This document shows positions 40,201 through 50,150 of a stretch of DNA of 64,000 bases, piece after piece. This DNA comes from Caprimulgus europaeus (taxonomy: Eukaryota > Chordata > Aves > Caprimulgiformes > Caprimulgidae). Numbering within the stretch: position 1 is the stretch's first letter; the number at the start of each line of letters is the position of its first letter. The stretch lies in the NCBI GenBank assembly GCA_907165065.1, contig OU015540.1, forward strand, positions 4,138,001 to 4,202,000, in the 5' to 3' direction. Under the pieces are notes generated by a model. That model searched no databases. It was not told where the DNA came from and was given only the letters and a program-made list of their open reading frames with translations. A program made the position numbers and the translations under genes.

Positions 40201-43200
40201 ATGTTGCATTTGTGGGGAAAACGTGGAGAGTGGGTGGGAAGGAGGAGATGAGAGCTGGGAAGGCGAGGCTGTGAGCCTTTCTTTGTTCACTCCCTTTCTT
40301 GAGCTGGGGGAATTGATCCATATTCCTCAGATCCCATTAAGGCTCAGAGTTCCTGTTTTAGTGCTGTGGAGATGGTCTTGTTTAGGCTGAGAGCAACCAA
40401 GTGATTGCTGTGTTTGAACAGGGAGATGGGGCCAAAGTGGCTCTTCTTCTAGTGCCTGTAAAAAGAGAAGAAAAAAGTGAGTGGGAACTGGAAAGGCCTA
40501 GGGCTGGCTATGAACCAGTAGTTTGCTGCAGGTGGCAGAGCTGGGAGGGCTTGAAAGTGCAATCTGGTGCAGTGCTGTCCTTTTTCAGACGTGGATGCAC
40601 AGAAGGGTTCACATCACAGGGGAGGCTGGGACAGATTTGGGGAGAACAGGCTGGTTTCAACTGCTGAGTTGTATGGGGAGATGGTGTATAGATGGTGATA
40701 TACGGGGTGTAGTGATGGGAGCTTGGGTGTTCAATCTCCTGCATCACACCAATGGCTTAAAGCCTGAACTGATACTTCAACTCTTCCTTTTAACTGTAAA
40801 ATAAGGATAATATTATGTATTTCTGTCCTGCTGGCTTGAAAAGAGAGTTGTTCTCATGTCTGTTAGTCTTGTGACAGCTCTAAACCAGACCCTGTGGTGT
40901 CCAGCTTTCTTGTGGGCAGTTTTCTGGTTGAAGTTTGCTGCTCTTTGGGACAAACTAGTTTTATGTATTTAAGACACGTAAAAAAAAAAGCCTCTGATTC
41001 GGTGCTGCCTCTTTTGCAATGAAACAGAGTAAGCAGAACAGCACTCATCTGGAGCCCTCATCAGCAAAAAAGAGGCTTGCAAGGGCAAGGTCTCCTCTGA
41101 GCTTTAGAGAAGACTGTTTCCCTCTGGGCAGATAAATCATTGCAATGTTTTTCTTTATTCTTTTTTCTTCTGTGTGAATGGGAGGGGTAATGTCCTTTAT
41201 GGTTCAGGGAGATACTCTGTGCACATAAGAAGGGCCTATAGTGGTTAGAGTGGGAGATGTGGCTTGAGTGATCCATATCCACTTCCCTGATCTTCCTCAG
41301 ATTTCACATGTGACAGTGGTCTCATCTCAGTTTCTCTCTAAAATAACATTTTTTTTTCCTCTCACATGATGCTCAGCTGCTGCCCCACTTCAGATAGTAA
41401 CAGATCTAGAGAACACAATGTTTTCCCTTTTACACTTGGATCCTCACTTTGCCCAAGTGCTCAGCTCCAAGCATGTGTTGTCTTTGCTCAAATAACTTCT
41501 TCTGTTAAAACCACTGCAGCGGTAATTCCAGAAACACTAAAATACCACAATTTGTGGACCCACAGTCGTAGGTTCAAGCGTGACATCAGACCTATTGCTG
41601 TGCAAAGAGCCTTCTTTGCAGAAAAAGCCAGATTTCCTTCTCCCTTTTGGGCTGAGTTGCTGTGCTGGGATTCTTTTTAAATGCTTGCAAAGAGCTGTGT
41701 GTGCAAAACCCCGTCTGGGAGGACAGAGCTTGCTTCGAAGAGCTTTCCCCGAGGGTTTCCCGACTGTTATTTATGAAATAGTCAGTAGATGGAGCTGTGA
41801 CCTCTGGAAGGTGTCCCACTGCTCACTGATGTGTTGTTGCATGCTAAATAATCGTATTTCTACGCCTGTATTTCTCTGCCCTAGAAATCTTGTGGGCAAG
41901 GAATTTGGATGACTTCAGGATCGCACGGCTACGTGGTGTGGTTAGTAGGCACTTCACAAATGTGCAGAAGTTGCTTTCTTGGTGAAGCTTACAAGCAGAA
42001 AACAGGCTGGAAGAGAGGATAAGAAATGCTTTGGCAAATATCCCCTTGGCCTCAAGGACAGATTTTATTTTCCAGTGTGTTCTTTCAGAATTTTGTCGGT
42101 TTTAGCTTAAGTGTTTAGATAGCTCCTATCATTCTAATGATTCCAAGGACTCTACAACACCAGACAATACAAGCCTGTGAAAAGTCCTTGAAAAAACACC
42201 TTGGAAAAGATCAAGAAAGCAACAATTAAAAGAAAAAAAAACAACAAAGCAAACCAAAAAAGTCTCTGAAAGCATGGTGTCATTAGGGATTCTTCATACA
42301 TAGGGGGAAAGTGTCCAGGCACAGAGGTGAGTTGTGATTATAGAAATGCAATCCACGTTAAGCCACGGTAGACAGCATGGTCAGGAAGCACAAGATCAGG
42401 GTGCAGCTGAAGTGTGTTTTGGGGAGGTGGGTGGGGAGCTGGGTTCAGCTGCTCACATCTCCCAAAAGTGCTGTTTTAATCTCCTGGGGTCTGATAGCTG
42501 TTGGGAGAAGGTGCAGGGGGCTGGGGCTGGCTGGGGTCGGGGTGCAGCACCCCCTGAGAGCTGTGGGGTTGGAGTCAGGAGTTGGCAGTGCTAGCTCAAG
42601 CTCTCTGCCCCCGTTCCCCTAGCCGTGGTGGCTACTTGTCTGCAGCAAATGGCTTTGCAGAGTGTGTGGCCCAGGTGACCGAGGGTTGAGCAGTGAGAGT
42701 GCAGAGAATTTCACTGTTTTAGGACAATCTACCTGTTCTGGGCATCCAAGACCCAGAGAAAGAGAAACATGAACTTAACTTTCCTTCCTCTGCCTGTGTC
42801 GGGTATGAGCACCGCTTAGTTTGAACTGACTTTCACAATAGGACTCCTGCCACTTTCCAGGAATAGCTATTTCAGTCTGAGTTAAATCTTATTATTCAAG
42901 CTTCTGTAGCATTACCTAAATTTCACCCTGCTTCTTGTTGTCCTTTTTTTAACATGAAACTCTTGGCTGGATCTCACCTTTTCTGAAACTGCTGATTCCA
43001 GTGGCCCTGTGTGGCTGTGAGAGCCATAGTGCTCACTGGAGGGATGAAGCACTCTCCTGGGATTCATTTGCAGAAATAGAGCTTCCAGGTGGGAGCATGA
43101 GGGTGAAATGGAGTATTTGGAAATGAGCCAGTCCCTCTCCTGGCATTTAGCACTGGGCTGAACTATCACAAATGAATTTTTGCTCACCTTGGAGCTAAAC

Positions 43201-46200
43201 GTTCCTCCCTCCCTTCTTGCTATTGCCCTGCATATCCCTGCAGTATTCCTCTTGCCTGGATGCTCATTGTGGGCTCAGCTTCAGAAAAGCCCTTTTGGGT
43301 GATCCTTGTTAGGGTTAGATTGTGTGGGAGGGGGCTGTTAGGGCAGCGAGTGAGTGCAAGATCATCTCTGAATTCAGCAGAGTCCTCCAGGGTCCCTCCT
43401 GCACTGCCCACCTGACTGCTGCATTGTATTGACACTGCAAAAAGCTGGTATTGCCACCTCGGGCTTATTTGAGATTTTCAAGCTGGTTTTTTTGCATCCC
43501 TTCCACCACCTTCTCTTCTTTCTGACCTTGAAAAAGTCCCTCTCAGGCCACCCCTGGCTTTCCTGGACCCCAGAGCCAGCACGGTGGCTGCCAGTCCCAC
43601 GCCGCTAGCCTGAGCGTGTTGCGGGCTCGGGTCCTGCGTCTGATTGCAGAAGAGTTAATGTATCGCTAGGCTGGTGTAGTGAATCATTAGCATCCCGCTC
43701 CAGCTTTCATTGTCTGTTTCATTTCCTGCTCTTAGAAACCCCTGAATCATTCTGTCACAGACTGAATAACAAACTGCATCCTTGTCAGCTTGCGTTACCC
43801 AAGAATTCCTTGGCGGGCTTGGCGAAGGCTGACTCTGCTTGAGGTGTGGCCTGGACACCTTTGCTTCTACCAGAGATGTTGTTTATGGGTGGGTTCAAAT
43901 ACTTTACAAGCCAGCACAGCCTGTGGGACCATCCCCAATTTGGCATATTAATATATCTTCTTTTAGGGGTACTAACATACCCTTTTCTTAAATGCATTCC
44001 TGTGGCTGACCCAAATGGCTTGTTCTAACTGCTGGCTCATGTCTCTCGAAGAGAATTCAGTCCTGAAACCTTCGTTAGCGAGTAGATGGGTTTGTGCATG
44101 AAATAGATTTCAAGGAGTGTCCTCTCTGTCTTGGCTGAGAAATAATATTGGAATAGTTCTGTCGTGCTTTCTCTTCATGAGGGTGTAAAAGGCTGAACGG
44201 AAGCATTAACTGCAGCTTTAAAGCATTTCCATAGTAAAATAAATCTAATTGAGCAGTTATTGCAGTAGCTTTTTAATTTGTGGAAAAGATTAGGAAATAA
44301 CTTTCAGCTTGCTCTGGCAGAGCACTCCCCTAGGACGTGTCCGGGCGCTCTGGAATCGCTCTTTGGGTTCTTATTCCCTCCCCCTCTAATTGTCCGGTCA
44401 CATCTGAGCGATGCAGAGTTCAGCTGGCAAAATAACAGCAGAACCTCAATCTGTAGGCATGTTTGATATAAACCTCAGCTCAGAGGAGAAGTAGTGGAAT
44501 GTCATTCATGCCTTACAGAGAGAAACCACAGTGGAGAGATGTAATTTGCTCTACTCGGGGTGAGTCTGACATGTGTCGCTCCCTCCCCGTGACACAACGC
44601 AGTGGCAGAGGATGCTGTGTTGGAGATGGTGGGTGGGTTGGCAGTGTTGTGTGTGAATGACTTCCAGAGCCACATCTGCACCCCTCTGTCTCAGGTTGGA
44701 GGCTGTAGTGATGGGACTGAAGGTGAGAGGAAATCACAGGCCTTGGGAGAATGCCAGTTTGTCCCTTTAGGCGTGAGGGGATGGACGACACTCTTAAGGG
44801 AAAACATTTTATGGAGGAAATATCTCCTTGTATGGGGAGTTATGAGCAACCTGAGCAATCACTGCAGGTTTCCTCAGGAGCTTTTGAAGTCCATTTCTGA
44901 GGTTAGAAAATGAAGTGTGCTCAGCACTGGTACTCTGGCAGGGTTGGAAGTGAGAGTGGCACTAAGGAATGAGTCCACTTCAGAGTCAGTGTGTGGAGGC
45001 TTTGGACCCTTCTTGAGAGGGTTTTGGGGGATGAGTGGGAGCAAGGGTCCTCCCTGCTCACAGAGAAAGGGTCCTGGGGGAATCTCACCCACAGTTTCTT
45101 TGTCATGGCTGGGAGATGTTCTGGAGAAGCTTCATTTTACACTATTGGCAGCCACTCTGAGCAAGGGGAGCTTTTGCAGTTCCCTGGTACTGAGTTCAGT
45201 GGAACAAATTTTAAGTGTATGTCTGTCCTTCCCTGAAAAGAGAGAAAAGTGTGTGCATGTATGTTGGGTCATGCCACTTGTCAGCTGCTCCAGCTTGTCC
45301 TGGCACTTCCTCTGTTCGTGCTTCAGGGATGGGAGTTTCCAGCCTGGCTCAGGTAACCTGGCTGAAGTTTTCAAGGCAGATGCCACATTTCAACTTTCAG
45401 ATGTGAGCAGGTCTTCCAGTGAAAACAGACTTCTGCTGTGCCTGGCAGAGGATTAACAGGGGTTTTGTGCATGTAGGTGAAAAAGCTGCGTACAGGGCCA
45501 AAAGTGAGTTGGTCTGAATTATCTTCTCTTGGGAAATGTGTACCTCTGCAGAAGCAGCTCACCAGCCTGTGGGTGAAGTCTAAATGGAGAGGGGAGAAGG
45601 TGTGTGACTGCAGCAGAGATTGGTCTGCATTTGTGGGAGTTATGCAAACCAGAGTCCACATCTTCTCTATCCATGCTTTGCTTTGTTCCCCCAAGCCAAG
45701 CTTCTCGTTTCCTTCCTTACTTTCCTTCTCTAGAGCCTCTTTTCCCATAAGCTCATCTTAGTTTATGGAGTTCAAAAACCTGGCCTCGATCCACTCCTGA
45801 TACACCGTATTTCCTTGTTTTATCTGGTGTGTGCTGCTTTTGTTGCCAGCACTTAATGATACCATCTTGTGTGCCCTTATTCCTGCCTGCCAGCTTCTGT
45901 GAAGTGGGATGTGCTGAAACATCTGAATTTGGCAGAGGGCTTTTCTCAGGTTTCTCTGGAAATCTCAAGGGAAAATACATTCTTCAGTCCCAAATGCTAA
46001 CCTTTCCTACAGGTAAGGGAAGGTAAGTTTGAGGAGCACCTAACACAGCAGAGTTGTTGTCTTCTGGTGGTGGTGCAGAGTGTTGCAGGGGAGCATGATC
46101 CAGAGTTAGAGGCTGGCTGGTGAGGTTCTGCTGTGGCCCTGGGCTGCCCTTTAGCTCTATCAGCAGGTGGAGTTGTGGGGACTCACTGGTCTCTCTGGAG

Positions 46201-49200
46201 AGGTATGTCTGAAAACACACACTGAGAGTGTTTGCCAGGAGATAACTGCATTCATTCCAGGGAGTGACTCTCTTGTCTTGCTAAAATCGAGGAAATCTGA
46301 TCAAAGTGCAGCCTTGCTTCAGACTTTTTCTCTTTCTTTTTGACTTTGTCCCTGACCTACATATTGGATCCTGCCACGCTGGTTGGAAGTAATTGAGACC
46401 ATAGTGTTAGGCTATTTACCGAGCTGTTCACTTGAAAATAACCTTTCTGTGTCCAGTCCACACCTGTTCTGGGATAATTTTGGAGGGAAATAACAGAGCA
46501 CCATTAACCCTTTCAGCCACATGCAGCCTGTTCAAGATCTAACTGTACAGTGAGGTTATACCTCTGCTGATACCGGGAGAAATTTGTGATACAGGCTGCG
46601 CTTTGCCCCTCATTTCCCAGCTCCACGGATGATTCCAGCCAGCTGCTGAAGCCTGACCCACTGTGTGTCCACATCCAAATGAGGACACTTCAGAGACCTC
46701 CTTGTAAAAGTTCCCTCTGGGTGGCTGTTGGTTTGGTGTTGAGTCTGCTGGACCAGAGGCTATGCTGGAAAATATGTGTGTGTGTGTGTGGGGGGGGGTT
46801 TCTTTGTTATCCCAGTGGTTGTTTCTGATTAAAGGGTCTGTTTTGAAGGGGCTGCTAGTCAGTTCCCTAGAAAACTTGCTTTCATTTAATTAATCGTGAT
46901 GAGTTTAGTCTGGAGGTTTTGTAGGAGAGAGCAAGCAAGCATATCCTTGGCTTCTTTCCCTTGGAAAAAAAGCAGAGTTTCATGTCTGAAACTGCAGCTC
47001 TTTTGTCTCCCCAGGTCGACATCCTTCTCTGTCCTTCGGGTTTTAATTTTACAAGCCATGCTCTTGCAGAGGTAGATCCAGTTTGAAGTCCATCCAGGTG
47101 TGGAATGAGGAAAGAACCGTCAAGAAGATTACAGGAGCTATTCTGCAACTCATTAACTCAATCTCTTCCCCTTCTTGTTATCTCCTCCCCATGCCTGGGG
47201 CCTTTCGAACTAGTGCTCTAAGTGCTTCTCACTTAATCTAGCCCACCTGGACAGGTGTATGAAGAAAGGAATTGCCTTCGGGGGAAGGACTAAAGGAGCG
47301 TAGATTGCAGAGGGAGTCTGCTTTGGGGAACTGCTAATCCCAGTTTAACATTATGACAGCTGCTCGTTAAAATCAGGGTGTTTTTTAACAGGCAGTTAAA
47401 GGAGAGGCTTTGCACGCACATTGAGCTGAGAATAATGGTGAACCATGTGCATTTGATTTTTATTTTTTTTTTTCCTTAAATCACGCAAATTGTACATGGA
47501 AAGAATTCTCCGGCGTCAACTTGCTGGGGTATGGAATTTACAAGGTTTGCAGTAACATACAGTTTCCTGTTGAGGGGGGGAGAGAAAATTACAAAGCTTG
47601 CTTTTTTTTTTCTTTTTTCTTTTTTTTTTTAAGATCAAACTGCTTATATAAACCCAACCTCTTTGGAAGGTCTGCTTGCTGCGTTGGGTTTTTTCAGTTT
47701 TCTCGGTGGCAGATTGTCATGTAAACTTGTCTAGGTTTTCATTTTTATAGCTACATGTAAAGGCTGCTTATAAACTGCAATTTTGTATATGGTGAGAAGG
47801 CAGCATGCAGATCTAATTTGGGAGAGTCTGTATACAAAGAAAGAAGCAGAGATTTCTCTGCCTTGGGGAGATGGCTGTTTCTTCCTAGCTGAACTTCAGT
47901 AAACTTGGTGTATTAACATGATTTTCTCTGCAGGACTGTGGTGTTGGATAAGAAACATGAAGAGCTGAGGCAGAGGAGGGACTATCAAAGAGGCATTTGC
48001 TGTATTTTATGTAATTTCACTGCAGACTTTACCAACTGCCTCCCAGATCAGCAACTGTTTGCTGGTTGATTTCTTGTAGGCAGCGCTGTGGAAGTCAGAG
48101 ACTGTGCAGCTCCCCCGCAAGCCCCCAGATCCACTCAAGGAGCGATGTCCTTTTCTGCCAGCCCTTAGGCACGAGGCATGAAGGGCAGGTCTGTGATACA
48201 GAAAGATATTAAATTGCCCCAGGTAGTTTTGTTGCTGGAAATCCTTACTCCTGCAGCTACTTGGCTTCAGACAAATTAATTTAACCCACCAGGACTGAGC
48301 AACTAGCCTTGCAACATGAGTTCTCTGCTACATTTTTGGAAGCTCTACTCCAAATCATTTGTGGATGGGAATATCCTTTCTGTCCCCTGGGAAATGCCAG
48401 TCTCTTGTGGTCTTTTCTTCAGCTGGCTGGATTGCTACCTGGGGTTTTCATGTGTGTTTCCAGCAGCTGAATCTCCATCCTTTCCCTGTCTGTTTGACAG
48501 AAATCTCACCGTTTCAGGGCTAGAGATGAGCTGGGAATTTTCCAGGCACGCATCTGTCTAAGAGAAGTTTGAGCAACAACTCCTCTTTTGACCCGACCCA
48601 ACTGGGTTCAGCCTCAAGGGACTGATGCTGCCAGTTTGACTCTGCCTCCTTTAGAGTGATAATGAACTGGCTCTTGTCACATGGTTTGGAGGAAGCATCT
48701 TGGTGGCACAGGGCTAATAGTCACAAGTCTTTTAATCTTCAGGGTGTAACTCTTAAGCTGTAGCATAACTTCCCTTTACCTCCCAGCTTTAAAAGACTGA
48801 ACTCTTGTTATGCCACACTGAGTAATACCATTTATTTTCTTCCCTGTTCTCTTACTCACTAGGTTTTTATCATGTAGAGTACCAAGATGGGGACTTGGAC
48901 TTTTTTTGTATGTCTCTTTTTACATTGTATAAATGGTTTTAACTTCCTCTGTTCTCTTCCTCAGCTCTGTAGCTATAACCCTGCTGATCCTTTCTCGTTG
49001 TGCTATCAGACCTCTCACTTGCCAGGTCTGGGATGTGTGCTGGAAGGCAGACCCAGTGGTGTGGTGTTGGCAAGAAGAGTTGGGAGGAGAATGCAGAGTT
49101 CTCTTAAGAGGGGACCAAAAGACTGAGGCTGTAAATTCAGAAACTGGAACCCAAAATTCGAGTGGCAAGCAGGAATACTCCTTTGTGTTTCTGTTTGTTA

Positions 49201-49996
49201 GCATAAATTCCTGTGGTGCCAAGACAGGTTTTCTGCAACTGGGATTAAAAAGGAGGCTGCAGTGTGTGTGTGTGTGCACGTGTGTGCCCACTTAAATGCT
49301 TATCTGCAGATCTGGGTTTTCTAAACTTGCTTGTGCTCTAATTGCAGAGTGTAGACTCTGCATGCAGAACAACCCAGCCTGAAGTGATAATCCCGGGCTG
49401 AGCCCCGAGGGAATGCCTGGCACTGCTCTGGCCTGATTTTCTTAATGGCTCTGCAACTTGCCCATGGTTTGTAGGTGGTTTAAATTGTTATCTCTGAGCA
49501 CCTTGCCCAGCTTTGGGCAGAGCTCTTAGGATCTCTGGTCCTCTAAGAACACCTGTATTTTGTGATTTATTTAGTTAGTTTTTAAAACTTCTTCCTCTCT
49601 CCCCATGTTAGGCCCAATTGGGGTTTATGTCAGATCGACAGACTCCCTGAAAAGAGGTGCAAGCCCAGCCTGTGCTCCTCACTGACACAGAGGAGAGTGG
49701 GAGACCTTGACATCCAGCTGCCCCTCCTGAACAACCTTTCCTTGCCCACACCACTGTGTGATCTATATCCATGCAATCCCCTTCTCCTGCACTGGAGAAT
49801 TCATGTTTCTCCTTGGCTAATAACCTGTGTCTGATTTAGTTTCCAGGCGGACCGCCCTGCATTAAATGTCGTCATTTTCCCTCTGCTTCATGAGGACTTG
49901 ACAGAGGTCATCAGAGATGTCCCCATGCGGCACTTGGATGAAATTACCTTGTTTAAAAGCAGAGTGGCCGAGGAACCTCCCAACTTGTGGTGGTGA
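31244..49996 (+). CDS. FBXL18: F-box and leucine-rich repeat protein 18 (five coding exons)
   Basis: Substrate receptor of an SCF (SKP1-CUL1-F-box) E3 ubiquitin ligase; mammalian FBXL18 targets FBXL7 and other substrates. Coding exons 31244-31261, 32514-32714, 33604-35144, 37869-38087 and 49840-49996 join in frame to give 711 residues, close to the 718 remembered for human. An acidic N-terminus (GESEEES) precedes the F-box at about residues 22-66 (FSDEILLHILSYVP, then RRTCRKLATLCLDKSL). The remainder contains leucine-rich repeats with the LxxLNLSGC signature (LVKLNLSGC, LTSLNLSGC, LRHLNLS, LRTLSLANLG). The C-terminus is FKSRVAEEPPNLWW. Exon 3 holds 72% of the protein. The start Met is the ATG at 31244, in the position equivalent to the human start, but in-frame upstream ATGs exist (see findings). 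Confidence 0.96.
32036..32066. repeat. TA microsatellite in FBXL18 intron 1
   Basis: A (TA)n run with a preceding TCTCTATATAAA stretch, likely length-variable. Confidence 0.75.
32514..32714 (+). CDS. FBXL18: FBXL18 second coding exon (F-box; residues 7-73)
   Basis: Follows a long pyrimidine tract and CCTCCCAG acceptor. It encodes EIVSGESEEES, then the whole F-box, and ends at LLQKDYK in phase 0. The donor is GTGGGG, poor at positions +3 to +5. The F-box residues that contact SKP1 (LPxE-like start, here FSDEIL) are intact. Confidence 0.95.
33604..35144 (+). CDS. FBXL18: FBXL18 third coding exon (LRR body; residues 74-586)
   Basis: Acceptor GAGCACAG; the exon opens with VNKDKVKQLM and ends two bases into Arg587 before GTGAGG. 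The single large exon (1541 bp) encodes most leucine-rich repeats. The stretch around residues 425-470 (ANVEKPPTASNLVPQTFG and following) is the least like the human protein and is probably an exposed loop. Confidence 0.96.
35145..37868 (+). other. FBXL18: FBXL18 intron 3
   Basis: A 2724-bp GT-AG intron of mostly unique AT-rich sequence. The notable element is the imperfect hairpin at 35648-35716. No other gene is recognised. Confidence 0.85.
35648..35716 (+). repeat. 69-bp imperfect hairpin in FBXL18 intron 3
   Basis: The arm at 35648-35680 pairs with the arm at 35684-35716 over about 33 positions, including GTTGGTGTTCCTTT against AAAGGAACACCAAC, with a three-base loop. Most imperfections are G-U wobbles if transcribed on this strand. 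A third related copy (AAAGGATCCTACCAAGG) follows at 35721-35737. It could be a small MITE-like foldback or a pre-miRNA-like structure. No known microRNA was recognised. Confidence 0.75.
37869..38087 (+). CDS. FBXL18: FBXL18 fourth coding exon (residues 587-659)
   Basis: Acceptor CTCCCAG. It completes Arg587, encodes LEQPYF and further repeats including LQRLCIVSRSGTLQ and VIMCHMF, and ends two bases into codon 660 before donor GTGAGT. This exon is not visible as a long reading frame but splices exactly and matches human FBXL18. Confidence 0.94.
38360..38930. promoter_or_regulatory. Candidate conserved non-coding element in FBXL18 intron 4
   Basis: Non-repetitive AT-rich sequence with clustered motifs such as TTTTAATTACG, CTCCTAATAG, AAATATTTCCC and CTAATAAAAATTTC. 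Its texture is that of vertebrate developmental enhancers. The claim is inference from composition. Confidence 0.3.
39591..39737. mobile_element. 147-bp palindromic foldback (MITE-like)
   Basis: The left end GAGAGCATCTGCTCCCACTG (from 39593) is repeated inverted at the right end (GCAGTGGGAGCAGATGCTCTC). Inner segments also pair (CTGAAGTCATAATC with GATTACGACTTCAG; ATGACAT with GATGTCA), so almost the whole element folds back. The two strands translate to similar peptides beginning RASAPTA. This is the structure of a non-autonomous DNA-transposon foldback. No target-site duplication is clear and the family is not recognised. Confidence 0.75.
44090..44480. promoter_or_regulatory. Candidate conserved non-coding element in FBXL18 intron 4
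   Basis: AT-rich unique sequence with motifs such as AAATAAATCTAATTG, GCAGTTATTGCAGTAGC, TTTTTAATTTG and CTCTAATTG, plus a CpG-containing stretch near 44340. Enhancer-like in texture only. Confidence 0.3.
46777..46797. repeat. TG microsatellite followed by G run
   Basis: (TG)n of about 7-8 units running into a run of nine or ten G. Confidence 0.7.
47340..47520. promoter_or_regulatory. Candidate conserved non-coding element in FBXL18 intron 4
   Basis: Contains TTTAACATTATGACAG, CTCGTTAAAATC, AATAATGG, CATGTGCATTTG and AAATCACGCAAATTG. It is low in repetition and rich in TAAT and octamer-like cores. Regulatory role is inferred. Confidence 0.3.
49261..49290. repeat. TG microsatellite in FBXL18 intron 4
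   Basis: An interrupted (TG)n run with a GCACG interruption, about 30 bp. Confidence 0.7.
49840..49996 (+). CDS. FBXL18: FBXL18 last coding exon (residues 660-711 and stop)
   Basis: Acceptor TCTGATTTAG. It reads SFQADRPALNVVIFPLLHED, then DVPMRHLDEITLFKSR, and ends AEEPPNLWW with TGA at 49994-49996. It is a near-exact match to the human C-terminus and fixes the 11.75-kb intron 4. Confidence 0.95.
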
Positions 49997-50150
49997 CTGT
50001 CACAGCGTGGAAAGGACGGTCAGCGTGAACACGTGAAATAGCTTCTTGTTGGCCTGGATTCCCCATCTTCAGCTCCTGGCCACCTCACTGGATGCTGTAC
50101 AATCACTTTAAATAGGTGCAATTGCAAAATAAAAAAAAAAAAGCTGGTCC
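49997..50150 (+). other. FBXL18: FBXL18 proximal 3'UTR
   Basis: From the TGA to about 20 bases after AATAAA at 50128. The signal is within GCAAAATAAAAAAA and lies only about 130 bases from the stop, so it may be one of several sites. A longer 3'UTR reaching the AATAAA at 55719 is possible. Confidence 0.5.
50128..50133 (+). terminator. FBXL18: Candidate proximal poly(A) signal of FBXL18
   Basis: AATAAA in an A-rich stretch 132 bases after the stop codon. The genomic A-run right after it could also cause internal priming of cDNA, so apparent 3' ends here need care. Confidence 0.5.

Larger units (their letters stand above)
38088..49839 (+). other. FBXL18: FBXL18 intron 4 (11.75 kb)
   Basis: Separates the last two coding exons. 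It contains a 147-bp palindromic foldback (39591-39737), TG microsatellites near 46777-46797 and 49261-49290, a long T-rich tract near 47605-47632, and AT-rich unique stretches that look like conserved non-coding sequence (about 38360-38930, 44090-44480, 47340-47520). No nested gene was identified on either strand. Confidence 0.85.
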
